From contig VZTJ01001765.1 in the NCBI GenBank assembly GCA_013397795.1, positions 1,818,064 through 1,882,063 on the forward strand: DNA of 64,000 nucleotides, read 5' to 3'. The translations under genes and the position numbers were made by a program. Under the pieces are notes generated by a model, which saw only the letters and a list, made by a program, of their open reading frames with translations, was not told where the DNA came from and did not search any database. Shown piece by piece: positions 23,901 through 38,900 of the stretch. The stretch's first letter is position 1; each line of letters begins with the position of its first letter. The DNA is from Orthonyx spaldingii. Lineage: Eukaryota > Chordata > Aves > Passeriformes > Orthonychidae.

Positions 23901-26900
23901 TGTCAAGAATAAATCCTACAGCTATACATCACATAGTTCTTTCTTGGGAAGATACTGTTCCCTGTTATATGAGAGTAAGACAGTTCTGTGGAACAGTACA
24001 ACTGTCACAACAAGTGTCAATTCATGCTTTGGAAATGCACAGGCTAAAGCAGAGCAGAATTTGACATATATTTTGTATCTGATTATGAAAGAGGATATTT
24101 AGTTTTTCAAATTGAAATAAATTTTATTACTCTATGGGTCAGTAGCAAAGGGGCACAGTTCATACCCAGAGGCTGGTCAAGGAAATGTAAGAATTATTAA
24201 ATGGATAAGCACTGAATGTGTTCAGTGAAGACAAAGTTACAGACAGCTGTTCTGAAAATGCAGAATTGATTGCAGAAATTATATAGAATCTCATGCTGTT
24301 TAGTAAGACATTTGTATTGTACTTAACATGCTACATCAATACAATAAAGACTAACAATAATATTTTGTCATATAATCACTAACGCATGAAAGGAGTTTGC
24401 TGTTTAGAAATTCACATAGTTCACTTTTTATTGCAGTAAGGCATGAAAACAATGTTACCTCTAACTTAGGTAAAGAGGAAAATTTTTCTCCTCAGTAAAT
24501 AACTTGGAGTAATTGTGTTTTAAAAGAAATTCTAGGGATTGGTCTAGAAAGCTGACACAGCGTGTAAAGGCCAACACCAGTAAGAAACGGAAAGTCTCAC
24601 TTCTTTTTGATCACCTTGAGCCAGAGGAGCTGTCAGACCACCTTACCTATCTTGAATTTAAGTCTTTCAGAAGAATATCAGTAAGTATTTATTTGTTTAT
24701 TTATATTAAGCAAAAATGGGAAGGACATAAAAAATATGGCAGAGAGGTAGTATTACAAGATTAACTGTGCCATACAAGATGTTGGACATTCTGAGTCTGT
24801 TTCCAGACTCGCTTTTATTTTGCTAGTGTTGAAGGTGGCTAGTGGAACTTATTCTGAGTAAATACCCTTCTGCTACAACCATATGAGAAAGGTAGAATGA
24901 ACCTCAGCCGTGGAACAGTTGGGGCAAGATCAGTTGGAAGGAAGAGGAGTAAACCTTCTTCCATATCCAAGATCTTCCTCCAAAAAATTTTTGTTAGAAC
25001 AAGGGATGTCACTGAGCACAGGAAGAAGCAGCGTCCTTTGATTCAAATCAGTAATCAGGCTGAAATGGCCTGAAGGAAACTTGGAATATTCTCCTAGAGT
25101 GCTAACCTCCTGTGGCTGTAGTGAACAGCACAGCAATCCTGTGCAGTGATTAATGGACTGCATTGAAGATATTCACTGGACTCTGCTTGTCTTTTTTGAT
25201 TGTGCATAACAAAATAAAGGCTAGAGATAAGAAAGCACTTAAAAAATGCCATTTTTAATGTAAGGGGGGATAAACATACTTTATTATACAAACTTTCATG
25301 TACACAAACAATTCTTAAGGATTTATCTAATTTATTTTTTTCTTTCATTTGATTTATTTTCTCAGTAATGTTTGTAGCTGATAAGATGCAAACTTCCCAA
25401 TGCACCTTGGCTTCACTTGCATCATTGTATGCTACAACATTACCTCTATTCAAACCTGATACAGTTTACATATGGAAAAGTGAACGTTAGAGACCAAAAT
25501 CTAGTTGGGTTGCAAAGTTTGTGAGATAATGAGAGTGAAAACAAAGTGGTTTTTTCAGTGGGTTCTTTTTGCTGCTGCTGTTATTTAGTTGTTTTTTGTA
25601 ACACTACAATTTGAAGCTGAACCCATGCAAAAAATGGGGGTCTCACTAGGTGATGGAAGATTTCAGTCATGTTTTAATGTACTTTATTTTGAGCTGACAG
25701 TACATGACTCTGTGTTTTGTGTTAAATTCAAAAAGCTGTAGAACCAAAGTCATGCACAGATTGCTGCTTGTAGGCAGTAATAATATGCAAAGCTTATATA
25801 ACTTATCATTTTCAAAACCTCTGTGCAGACAAAAGGTAATTAATGAGTATAACAAGTATGGTTTTAGTCAGTGTCAGATGTGTCATGAAGTTCCAACAGT
25901 TACATACATGTATACATTTTATATGCAGGGTACCTGCATATGTTTTTGTATAAATCAAGTTTACCAAGACTTCAGATCAGAAAATAATGTGTAATTAATA
26001 CTTAGCTATATTAATTAAATCTTTGCAGAATATGTTCATGAAGTGCTAAGCCACAGAATCCTTTCATTATTCTAATATGGCATCATATAGTACGAGAAAG
26101 ATTGAAAATGACCAGCTGTGTTATTAGTCACTGAAATAACTATTTAAAGGTTTGATCATTTGAGAGTCAGAAGGAAATAGTTGATCATATACACAGCACA
26201 CAGTAAAATCTTCCATGAGATACCATCCATCTTGCAGCAAATTAAAATGCAGGGAGTGGTGTTCACAGAGTAATGACTGGAGGCATGCTGGTGCTTGGAA
26301 AGTATTTTAATTTATAGTCATAAAGTAGAGGGAGGCCACAGTCTTTTGTAAGAATGTGGATTCTGGATTTCTGTTGATGTTCTTAAGTTAGTCACTGCAA
26401 TAACAGACTCTTGCATTATTTAAGTACCTAAACTTCTTTAGAGCATCTGCCACTAACAAGCTTGTTACAGCTGACCTCATTAATAAATTTGTGCACCACA
26501 GTTATTTCAAAACTTTTAAGTAGAATTTTAGAGATAATTTTCCTCAGCATTTAAAAAAAAATCTTTTCCAGAGGAGATGACTGCTGAGAACAAAACATAA
26601 ATTGATTCTTAGTTGCACTGAAACTGCTATGAAGTCCATAATTATGTAGTTAGATATTGAAAAATTATCTATCTGTATAGAGTAGTTGCTGAAATTTCAA
26701 GATCCAGCCAAACCTGGCTGGGGTTCAAAATTCAAAGAGTAATTGCAATGTAAGTACTATGCAATATCAGAGACAGCTTTACATATTACTAATATTTCTT
26801 CCATTTTTAATATAATAAGAGGAAAAATCTAGAGGTGTCTGCTGTCATACCTGCTTTTAAAGTGCAGTTCTTGTTAAACAGATGGAAAAAGTTTATAAAA

Positions 26901-29900
26901 TTGCAAGAAGGTGAGAGAGGGAGAGTAAAAAATAAACAACAGCCTGACAATTTATGACCTTTGCTTAAAGATAATGCCTTTATGGAATATATGTCTCTTA
27001 CAGCTATGAGTGGTTTTGGCAAGATGTTAGTATTAATGGTCATAGTAAGGAATGAATGTAAAAATCCCATGTCACATTTTCTGATGATTCAAATTCTTGT
27101 GTATTTTTGTTAATGGATAAATCAACAGAATGGATAAAAATTGCATCAACAAAAGCAAATTACTGCTTCTCTTTAATCTTAATGGAAGAACGGCTTTAAA
27201 GAAAAAATCTGTGTCACAGGTATCTGCCAAACAATTTTAGATTGCCTTGACTAAATAAAAGAATCTCACAAGCAGTATTAAAAGTATTAAGGAATCTGCA
27301 GCCCTCATTCTTAACGGCCTTATCTCAATTTCGTATTAATCTCATTGACCTTGCTTTTTATATTAGTGCAGATTAATTCAGAAATGTACAGGTACAGAAT
27401 GCATAAACTGAACACTGAGCTCCCTTAAACTAATATTGAGTTATTAGATTACAATTTAAATTCAGTTTAACCTTCCCTATAGAAGTCTAGACTCAATGAA
27501 TCTATGAAGCCACTGAGGCTTGGAGGAAAGCACCACTTCTACTCATTCTGGGGTTTATCAGAGCCAAGGCAAAAAGATGCTTTCAGTTAATTCAATTAGT
27601 TGAAGCCCCTGCTTTGAACTTAACAAAGGTTTTACAAAAGAAAGATTTCAGTCTTATAGATATTTAAGGTATAAAATATATCTTTTATATTTCATTTGAA
27701 AAGCAGACCTCTGTCCGCACACAGATCATGAGGTATATGAAACGACATGAATTTTTATTTATGCTTCTTATGTTTAAGTTCTCAGATTATCAGAACTACA
27801 TTGTGAATAGTTGTGTTAAAGAGAATCCAACAATGGAAAGATCAATTTCTCTTTGCAATGGCATCTCTCAGTGGGTGCAGCTAATGGTTCTCAGCAGACC
27901 AACACCACAGCTTCGGGCTGAAGTGTTCATCAAGTTCATTCACGTTGCACAGGTCAGTTAAAATCTGACATGTTTAGTGTTTATTTTGTCTTTCTCTGAT
28001 ACAGCCTTTTTTTTGCTGTTCCCATACTATGGCTGTAGGGTGAGCTGGGAGTGTTGGCACTGGTCTCCTGGTTCACACATCCCACATTTGTATTTGTGTA
28101 TGTGTGCTGTCTTACTGAGTGTGCAGATATTGCAGTGTCATGGCATCAGGACTTTCTCATGTTCATTCTGAAGAAATTGTTTTCACTGAAAAACTAGACT
28201 CACTTCGGAATCAGCATGTGAGATTCCCAGCTGCGGCTGTGAAGCTTTCCAAAGCATGAGCCTTTGGCTTTAATTAGAAGCATTCCACCAGAAACACCTT
28301 TCTGGAAAAAAGCAGAGCTATGGTCCTATTCGTATTCTTCGCATACTAATTCAGCTGCAGTCATAACCAAGATAATAGGCAGTGTTTGCTAGTTGTGGTA
28401 GACTGTGGGAAGAGGGGGAAGTACTGAGGAGGTACTTTGAAGACTTACTGTGCCTGAAAATTTAATATTTGATGTCATAACAGTAGAGTACGTTCATGTT
28501 ACACCCAGTAAAATCACAACTCATTACCAATATACATGAAGTCAAGTGGCACAAAACTTGTAAGACTTCAGAGCAAGACAACAGAGGAAAATAAAATTTG
28601 GGTGTGCACACTGAACAACCTGAACCTTTGAATTATACATACTGATTTTTATATGTCAACACAGAAGCTCCACCAGCTGCAGAATTTCAACACATTAATG
28701 GCAGTGATCGGAGGTCTCTGTCACAGTTCCATTTCCAGGCTCAAGGAAACAAGCTCATGTGTTCCTCATGATGTAATTAAGGTTAGTATTGCTTCTCTAA
28801 GTTTTACAAATAAGAGAACCTGTAACTTTTTTGCCACTGCACACACTAAAAGCAACCTTGCTTCATTGGATAAGATGGAAAGACAGAACAAAAATTTCTT
28901 TGGTTTTGAAGGGTTTTTATTTGTCATTTCATCTCTACATTACCAGTTACTTCTATTCTTCTTGCAACCCCACCTTTCTTCAAGACTTGTAAAGTTTCTC
29001 CTTTAATCTCAGATGTGATGAGCTGCATTTTAGTTTACATACACTAGTACAGAATAACATTTAAGCATGAAAACAGAGAACTGGATCCTAGAACATTTGA
29101 AAAATAAACTATTGTCATCCATGGCAACATTGACCATCCTGGGTCTCTAAAATGCTAGCACAAGAGATCTGCACTTTGAGTGAAAGGACTGGTTTTGTTC
29201 ATCTGATCTTTCCCTATGACAGGTTTTATTTAATTCAAACTTAAACAAACTTAGCCCTAACACATACATAGTACAGTGGAATGTTAGAAATCTATTTTAA
29301 TTTCCAGTTAAATTCTTGTGAAATACAGATGAGAGCTATTAAAATGAGAAGGAAGGCATATTTTTTAGCAATGCTTCCTAAGAGACTAAGACACTTTATT
29401 CTTTTGGGGGCCTGAAAGAGTTTGTAAAAGTATCTAATGAGCCTGTTTTGGTCACAGTATGATCAACTTAAATGAACAGTGCATACCTGGAATTAAGACC
29501 TGAAGCATGACCTCCTACTGGAAATGGTTACAGCTCTCAGAATCTAAAAAATCAGTTAGAAAGCTTACTTTAGAAACATGTTGTTTTTCAAATGTTGTCA
29601 TTTTAAGTACTGCATGTGTGCACATCATTTGAGTAACTTTTTGTATCAAGAAATTGTATACCAGTGCTAACAGAAAGCAGGTAAAAAAAGGCTGGTAATT
29701 AGTGACTTGAAAACACACTTTGAGGTTTGAAAAACTATATCAAACAGTTTGTAAAGGTTATAAATTGAGAACTTTGACAGGAACCTCCCAAAGAAAACAT
29801 TGGTCCATTGATTTTATAATGTTAATGAGTCAACTTTGTACCTGTATAATTTTAAACAAGGGAAATATTTATACTGCTAGACTGAAGATTTATTTGGCCT

Positions 29901-32900
29901 TTATAAAAAACCCAAGATACTGTTTCTACTGCATTTCCATGGAAAAAGTTTTCTTAAGAAGACAGATATGCTGCCTTGAACCATAGTATGACTTGTGATC
30001 ACACTGCAATGGGATCATGGTACAGCATAGGGTTTCTCTGCCAGGAACTCTCAAGCAATTCCAGCTGGTGACATGAAAGTCAGAGAATGCATTCCACATT
30101 TTAAGGTGAAGGTGGCTGCTTTTATGAATGTCAGAGAGCTTGTGCTGCACTTACACATTGACTGCATACAGATCCCCCTGATTCAAGAGAATCCTATTTC
30201 TTTTCATTTGACTAAATGAGGAATGTAAGGAGACCAGCATTATAGATTAGGCTATAGATTAACTATCTATAATTACATTAAGTAATATGTAATTACTAAT
30301 ATAATTACATAATTATATTAGTAATCTATATTAGTACCTAATTTATGGGTATAGAAAATCTAGAATACCTGTATTTAATTTGAAGTTTTAACATCTTTTG
30401 CAAGAGTGAGTAAATTCCTTAAAAATAAGGTGGGAAGTTCTTGTGCTGTATGACAAAAACAGAAACAGTAACAAGCATTGATTTTTTTTGTTTTCTTTTT
30501 ATTTTTAGGTGTTTAATGAAATGACAGAATTGCTTTCGTCTTACAGAAATTATGATAGTTACCGACGTGCCTATAATGAGTGCAGTAACTTTAAGATCCC
30601 AATCCTTGGGGTCCACCTGAAAGACTTGATATCCCTTTATGAGGGCATGCCAGACTACTTGGAGGACAAAAAAATTAATGTCTACAAACTATATTCTCTG
30701 TATAACCACATAGATGAGCTGATACAACTCCAGGAAATGCCACTTCCCCTGGAGGCTAATATGGACCTTGTTCACTTGCTTACAGTAAGTCTGTTAGATA
30801 AGATAAATACATCCAATTAAAAATTTAATATACCTGTCAAAAAACTAAATAGATAATTCCATTAATTAATTAATTCTGAATAGATAAGATTGTAAGTTTT
30901 TTTTTCATTTAAGGGGAAATGTACAGGAATAGAAGAGAAAAAATTGGTGATACTGATTTGTCTGGCAGCAAGGGTAGAGGTGCCAGTTCAGCAGTATGCT
31001 TCCAATAATTTCTGTAAGGCAAGGAGATGTTTATTTCTGCTTCACTATAGTAGTATGCACTCTCTGGACTTTCAATAAGGAAGATTCCTTGTGTTGAAAA
31101 CAAAATGTCACGAAAGTTCAGTCCCTCAAGATACTGCATTTCTAGCCAAATTTCTTCTGGTGCTTAAAAACCTGTCTGACATAAACATCAGTCAAATATA
31201 GTTGTTGTACTACTCTCCCAGTCATATCTAGTCAGTGCCATGCTACTAAAAAAATGATACTACCTAGTACATTGTTAAAACAACAGTTTTAGCTTCTCCT
31301 AGTAAGTTAAAATACTACCTTCTATTAAAATAATAAATCATCCTTTCTTGTTTCTCATTTTTGTTTGGCCTTAACAAGTATCTCATCTCAGAAAAACTAG
31401 ATAGTCCGCTTCCACTTTCTGGCCATAAGTCCTGCTTCAGGAAAGAAGCTAATAGATACAAATGCTTATGTGCTTGAGGTTATTTGTTCTCTCTGGGAGT
31501 ACTCTTGTGTGAAATTAAGCACACATGCCCAGGGCCTGAAATAAAGCTGTGTGAAGTGGTGAATTTCTTACTTCTTCCTGCTACTTGTTTTAAATGTTTT
31601 GTTTGAAATTACTCTAACTATTTTTATTTTAAATAAAGTTTTATAAAAATGTCTATTACAAATATGCAGAATGTTGGCCATAATTTCATGCAGCTGTATA
31701 TGACAAGAAATATTTTATTGCAATGCAGGAGCTTCTGAACTCCTAATACTCCATGTTGCAGATTTCCAGATAATGGCAATGACATTCTGGAATGTAGAAT
31801 TGGACACATTTCACATCACTGTGAACACCTGTGCAGCTCAAGTTCATTTTTTTCTAGGTGTAATCTGAATTAAAAAATAATGCACCAAAAAATATGAATG
31901 CACTCCAGAAACAAGTTTATATAGTAGCGACTGTTCTGGGATTAAACTAATGTGTTTGTTTTCAGCTGTCCCTTGACCTTTACTACACAGAAGATGAAAT
32001 TTATGAACTTTCCTATGCACGAGAGCCACGAAGTCACCGAGCTGCTGTAAGGGCCTTTACAGATTCTTAACAAAAGGAGGGGTTTTATGAGTGATTTTAA
32101 TTTAAAAAACCGATTTTTTTAAAGCAAATTTTCTCTCTTGCATTCAGTTTATTATTTTATTTTATTATATACAAAATTGAAAACATTTTAGCTTTGTGGA
32201 CTGAGTGAAATCTAGTAAAGCATAAATTGTTTGGTTGGTGTGAAGCCTAAGCTAGGATATATGGCAGAGTTGACAGCACATCAGGTTTTATAATATGAAC
32301 ACAAAGACAAATGAAGTTGCTTCTTAGAGACATGACATCAGCCTCAATCTTGACAGTTAATACTATTTTTTCAAATGGAAAATTCTTATATGATTCAAAT
32401 AATGAAGCCCATGAGTGTTATGTGGTAGTTTTGTTCCTGTTTTATAAATATGGAAAAGATGGTAATTTTACAGGGCTATCAGCAAACTATGACAGTTTAA
32501 GGAATGACTGCTGTTTTGAACAGTTCAAGGAAGAGTTTAAGCACCATATAATTATCAAAAGAATGATGTCAGGTCCAACAGACCATTTCTGCACTCCTGT
32601 GTCACACAGTCCACTGTCACAAATGGAAGAAGTGTAATACTGAAAATCTTTCCATCTGGTACTAATGAAGTTGCATTCACTTTATTTCAGCCTATGACAC
32701 CTTCCAAACCACCAGTAGTTGCAGACTGGGCCTCAGGAGTGGCCCCAAAACCTGATCCAAAAACCATCAGCAAACACGTTCAGAGGATGGTAGATGTAAG
32801 TAAGGTTGGGTAGTGTACTTTACATTGTTGTAAATCTGTTGTAGTCTTAATGTCAAGGTATGAGAAAATACAGGGATGGGACTTCTGTCCTCACAAACAG

Positions 32901-35900
32901 GTATTTTTGCCTACCTGCAAATATCAGCAGCAGCTGTGAGGCGCAGATGGAAACTCCTTCAATGGCGAAAGAGCCAGCAGGAAGTGTGAATGGCAGTTTG
33001 TGTACTCCAGAGTCATTCTTTCAAGGAGCCCGGGGGGTCCATTTCTACCAGGGCCTCCAACATCATGTTACTGATGCAGTCTGACAGTAGACCTCTCAGT
33101 GGCTTTGTTACAAGCAGCCATTGCTTTTTTTCTCTCTTTCTTTTGGGTCCTCCGCTTTATGGGAAACTGCTAATTAAGGTGATTGGTTCCAAAACTGGTG
33201 GGGGTAGAGAGGTAGTTTGTCTTTGCTTGCCCACTTCATCTCTTTTCTTTCTAAACACTTCTAATATTGCGAGGCATCCTTTGATACATGCTGTTCCGGA
33301 ATATATTTCTAAATCTAATCTACGTGTGCTCCTTGTCTTGTGGCCAGAGACTAATTGAGAGCATTAGTACAAGTTGTATAGGTGGGCCTGGACAGAATGG
33401 TCTTAAAGCAGAAAAAAACTGCTGTCATTGTGTTGTGAAGCATTTAGTCCAGCCTGTGTTGACTTATCTATGTTTTGCTGCAAATCAAGAAATCATAATC
33501 CTTCTTTAGTCTCAAGCAAAAAAAGCAGTTAGACTGTTGCACTGTTTAATAAACACTGGAAGAAGATGGGAGAGGAAATCCATAAATAATGTGGAGGCTT
33601 TCTGAAGTGGTAATTCAGACCATCCTCATTATAAACTATTCTGCTATTACCTTGCGCAGTCTGTCTTCAAAAATTATGACCATGATCAGGATGGATACAT
33701 CTCCCAGGAAGAATTTGAAAAGATTGCTGCCAGTTTTCCATTCTCATTTTGTGTAATGGCTAAGGACTGGTGAGTACCTGCTTATCAACTCTGTAGCATC
33801 TGTTTTGGGAGAGATTTAGGGGTTTTTGTGTTTAAATTGTATTTTATTATTAGGGTGGTAAAAGCGTCCTCTTCAGGCACAGACAAAAGTGAAGACGTAA
33901 CTGACAAATGCATCTTTTAAATGTGTTGTGAATGGTATCTTCATGGGCTTACAGCAGTGATAACCAAGCTGATTTAGAAGTAAAAACAGACAATAGAAAA
34001 ATATTTTTCAAATTATATTCAGTATATACTACTAAAGAATTTTCCTATGATAAAGCTGTCTCTTGAAAAATAGAGAATTGGCAAATGTATATTTTGATAA
34101 AATCAAGAACATTTTTCTTAACATATTAGAGCATGGAAAAATATGATAGTGATTATTCAGAGGTCTGCTATGAAATAGTTTTGAGGTTGCATCACATATA
34201 CAGATACTTCATGTATCCTGACAGCAGCTTAAATGTGTAGATAACCTTCTGTGTATTTTGGAAGCAATTGGCAAGATTATTGAGATCACTTTAGATTTTT
34301 GCGTGTTAAACTTTTGCTGTTATAAAATATGGAGAAAAATATGTTTAATTCTCCTTATGCACTTAACAAAATATATGTCTCACAAACAACTTTTCTTGTT
34401 TATTTCCAGGGAAGGTCTGATTAGCAGGGATGAAATAACAGCTTACTTTATGAGAGCTAGCTCAATCTATTCCAAATTAGGACTTGGCTTTGCTCACAAC
34501 TTCCAAGAGACCACTTACTTAAGGCCCACTTTCTGCGACAACTGTGCTGGATTTGTAAGCTTATTTTTTAGTAAATTATGGTAGCATTCTTTGGAATTAT
34601 GCCTTTTTTATCTCATAATTGCCTTGTGTCATATACAGAAATGGAACTATATAAAACATCAGTGAAGTTATATAGAATACCAGACTTCTGCCTCTGTAGC
34701 TGTTTAAGGTACCCTTTACTCCCCTCTTGGCAGTGCCAATATGTTTAAACATGGTTCGTACCTTGTGGAGTTTGGTTGTGTCTCCAGAAAGTCTCAGGCA
34801 AGACGTTCAAATCCAGATCCTTCCAGTCCACAGGGCTGATAGAACTCATGTCCTGATACAGACATGACATGCCCCTGCCTATGGCACAGAAGATTTAATA
34901 AAACTGACTGTCCTACCAATCTTGCATTCAGCTGAGATCAGACAAGGATGCTGAGACAGAAGAATTCTCCATCTACTCCAGCTCCACAGCTTCTCGAGGA
35001 GCTGTCAGATCTGCTGATGTATTCAGTAGACTAGCTCAAGATACTTTGTATATCATTGATGAACACACATAACATATTCTATTTACCTTATGCTGAAGAG
35101 GTAAATAGTTCTATTTTGACCTTATGATTAGAAGTGTAGGAAAACAAGATATTCTGCAAGTGCTCAGATCTTAGAAAAGAGTGGAGCTTTTAGTGTATTT
35201 TTTATCTGGAGGTATCAAACATTCAGAGAAATAAATTAATGCATAGGCTTTCTGTTTGTTTGAATTTCAGCTATGGGGAGTCATTAAACAAGGATACAGA
35301 TGTAAAGGTAAAGTACTTTATACTTTGTTAATTTTAATCCATAATTGATAGTGAATGACAAAAACCCGAGGTCATCCTGAGATCCATTGCTATGTCTACA
35401 AACCCCTTTAATCTGACCTCCCAAGAAGGAGAAGACTGATTCAAGAATAGTATGACAGACCGATGGTCCAGAAGAAATGCAGAGATGAAGGAATTTTTAA
35501 CTGACAGCTGTAATGCTTTGCAAGACATGACTGAATTTAGAGGGTTTGGGAACAGACCCTTGGACACAAACATCACCACTCTGTGAATATTGTGCAGCAC
35601 ATTCCCAACATCTGTTTTGCAGTTTTCTTCCTCATACAGATATCTGCTTTCTCTGCAGCCCCTACAGTCAGAGCACTGTTGTGACTGAATATTGTCATTT
35701 TGTACTTTCATAATGAAAAGGAGTTTTAGACATTTATAGCAAAGGGATGTCGTTGCTCTTTTACAGATGTACGTTGTCACAGGTAATGCATGTAGAGAAC
35801 ACCAAAGAAGGCTTCCTGCTTCCCAGGAAGGCAATAGTGTGAGAGCTGCCTTGGATGCTACACCAGAGCCACTGAACCATGTAAATGTTCTTTTGTTCAC

Positions 35901-38900
35901 AGACTGTGGAATGAACTGTCACAAGCAATGCAAAGACCTGGTTGTGATAGAGTGCAAGAGAAGACCCAAAACTTCAGTTGCAGACAACAGCCCAACATCT
36001 GCTCTTGCTTCAAGCATCTGCCCAGTAGGAGTCAAAGAACAATTCCATGGTGAGAAAAGATCCCATTAAAAAGATGAAAAAATGTCGATAATATTTCTTT
36101 TACTCCTTTTTCTTTTAAAGCTGAGTTGTACAGCATCCTTTAAGGCTTTGTTAGTTAACTGCAGTGTTTTATCAACATAGAAGCTAGAACAAGGTGTATA
36201 TTAGCTTATATTATCAAGTAACACCATTCCTGCTCTAGACTGAGTAAGGATGGACTCCCTTTCCGGGAGATCTCTTGTCACACTACACAATACATGGTGC
36301 ACAAATGCCACAAAAAAATGAGTAAATCTTCTGCCAGACTCTCATGAGAACTACATGCCATGGCATCAAGAGCTGACAGGTTTCCTTAACTCTCTCACCT
36401 TGTGACAAGCAAGTCTTGCTTTTTAGCAAAGTTGTAACATTGACTACTGCGCTGTTACAATTCTGACTCAAATTTTAATGTGGAGTTTATAAAGTCAGTT
36501 TTCCTGCATATCTGTATGCTAGGAAAACCAATAGCTAATTGTCTTTAGTTTTTCCACTTCAGTAGCTGAATCTATAACTCCTCTCCATCCATTCATCTTT
36601 CACAGAATCAGAAATGAAAAATCTACACCTCTATGTTCTTTTTTCCTTGTATCAAACAAGCTGTATAAAATTTTCTTAGTGTGTACTACTGTGTAGGCTT
36701 CCAAAAAAGGAATGTTGTCCTTGATTGAAAAACACCAGGCTACTTCTGTTTCTATTTTGATTTTGATGTTCCAACTCTCTGCATATTCACTTTCTTTGAA
36801 TTTCTCTTCTGCTCTTTGCCTGTATTTAATGTTCTTCAAATCTGGTTCCTGCCACTTCGATTATCAATCTTCTGTGTTGTATTTAAGACTCATACTGCTG
36901 GATTCCACCTTAGGCTTCCTATTAGCACTTAAGTAGAGCTCAGTGCAGCCCATTTCTCTTGATACTGACTATGTGCATCTCTATGATTGTGTCTGAAATG
37001 GCTGCAACACTATGTAATAACCACCTCTTACCCATATAAAACCTTTTCTCTAGCTGACCTCAATGCCACACCTGTTTTCTTCTTACTGATACACATTTAC
37101 ATTGCTGAGACACGGCACAGTTGTTTCAAGAGACACAACACTGAGAAACTTCTAATCACACGTATTTTGGAGAGCAATGAATGTATAAGTCAGTAAGGAA
37201 TACATGTTTTATTTATTAAAATCATGTTCAATTACCATGCCTCCTGTTTCTCCTTTTCTGGGAGAAGAACTTGCCTCAATTTACCATATATATTTTAAAG
37301 GACAAGAAGGATCGTTCACCTTTCCTAATGGAGAAGTAGTAGAGCACAGTGAAGACAGCAAAGACCGAACCATTATGCTCATGGGTTCCTCAGCTCAGAA
37401 AATCTCAGTGAGACTGAAACCAGCTGTGATTCATAAAAGTACACAGACTGATCCTGTACTGCTGGCTGGTGATGTATCTCGTAAGCGGAGAGAGAAGAAA
37501 GAACACAGGATGCCAGAAAATCCTTATCTCCAGGCAGCTCCAGCATCCACATTTCCAAGCCCACTTCTAGGCCGCAGAAAGGCATTTGTTAAATGGGAAA
37601 ACAAGGACTCCAGCCAGAAAATGAAGGAGGAGCATCACAGCTGTAAACCCTCATACCAGGAACTTGAGCAGGTACATACATGACGGGACAAATTTTGTTT
37701 TACACAACAGTATGGTCAAGTGGTTGATGTGTGGGGGAGTAGCTGGGTGGGAAGGTGTCACTTTAGTGTAATTAGTTGCCAATTTAATTGCAATTAAACA
37801 ATCCATGAATGCCATCATAAAGTCTTAGCCACTTTAACTTACAGCAATGCTTCATTTCAATTATAAACTTAAGTGCTAGTATAGGGCTTTGAAGCTGTTG
37901 TTATGATCACACTGATCCCTGTCAGTTCTAGAATGTGAACATAATCCCATCACTCAGGACAGAGTGTTACTCCATAAAACGAGGAGCATAGTTCTGAATT
38001 TCCTCCTGATTTTGGTGGTCTGTGCTCCTCTAAGTGACAGAATATATAGGGCTGGGAAGAGAGGGAGCTCTGCTTTTGTTCAACTGACAAGTGTAAGCAC
38101 CACCAAGAAATTTTGCTGTGAACAGACATGATGCTTCTTGCTAGATTTCACCTGCATCAGCCCAGTTGTGTCTCACCTTACTCTACAAGTGTTCTGACAA
38201 AATAGTTATTCATGAGACTGTGTCACCTCAAACATGGCCCAAATTCAGGTTTGTAGAAACACCTTTCCAGACAGATTCAAGAGACTATTACAATATCAAC
38301 AGTGCAACTGATGGATGGATCCAGCTATAATTATGAGGAACAAAGACTTATTTTCATACTTTTAACTCAGTATTTATCACTATTCTGTGATGAACCAACA
38401 TAGAAACAGTCCAACAACAGGACCACAGTCTGATCTTTGAGTGATCATAACTTTCAAAATATCCCTTGCTGCTGATAAAGCAAACTCATCTTTTATGAAA
38501 GATGGTTTATTAAGACAAAGACAATCTTCCAGTACAAACCACTTGCCTTTCAATCAAGAGTATATTCAATACAAGGATGTGAAGCATGGATGTAGCTTGT
38601 AAAAATGCATTCTTTAAAATGTCCCATTCATGTGAGTCCCAGAATTTACACTTTCCCTTGCTCCCTCATCAGATTCTGACCTCAATTACTAAACAGCAGA
38701 TGATGTTATAAATTAATGGCTTAGCTTCTGGTACATCAATTTCTGGAGCAGTAGAGCAGTGAGGTGTGACCTGTGTTGTTTCCCCAGACTACTGTTGTTA
38801 TGAGAGGTGCAGTGGAGGGTGGATAAATGCAGGTTGTGGACCTGCATTGTCAGATACCAGCAGCTGGAAAGTTGTGAGAGTATACACAGAGGATAGAGCA

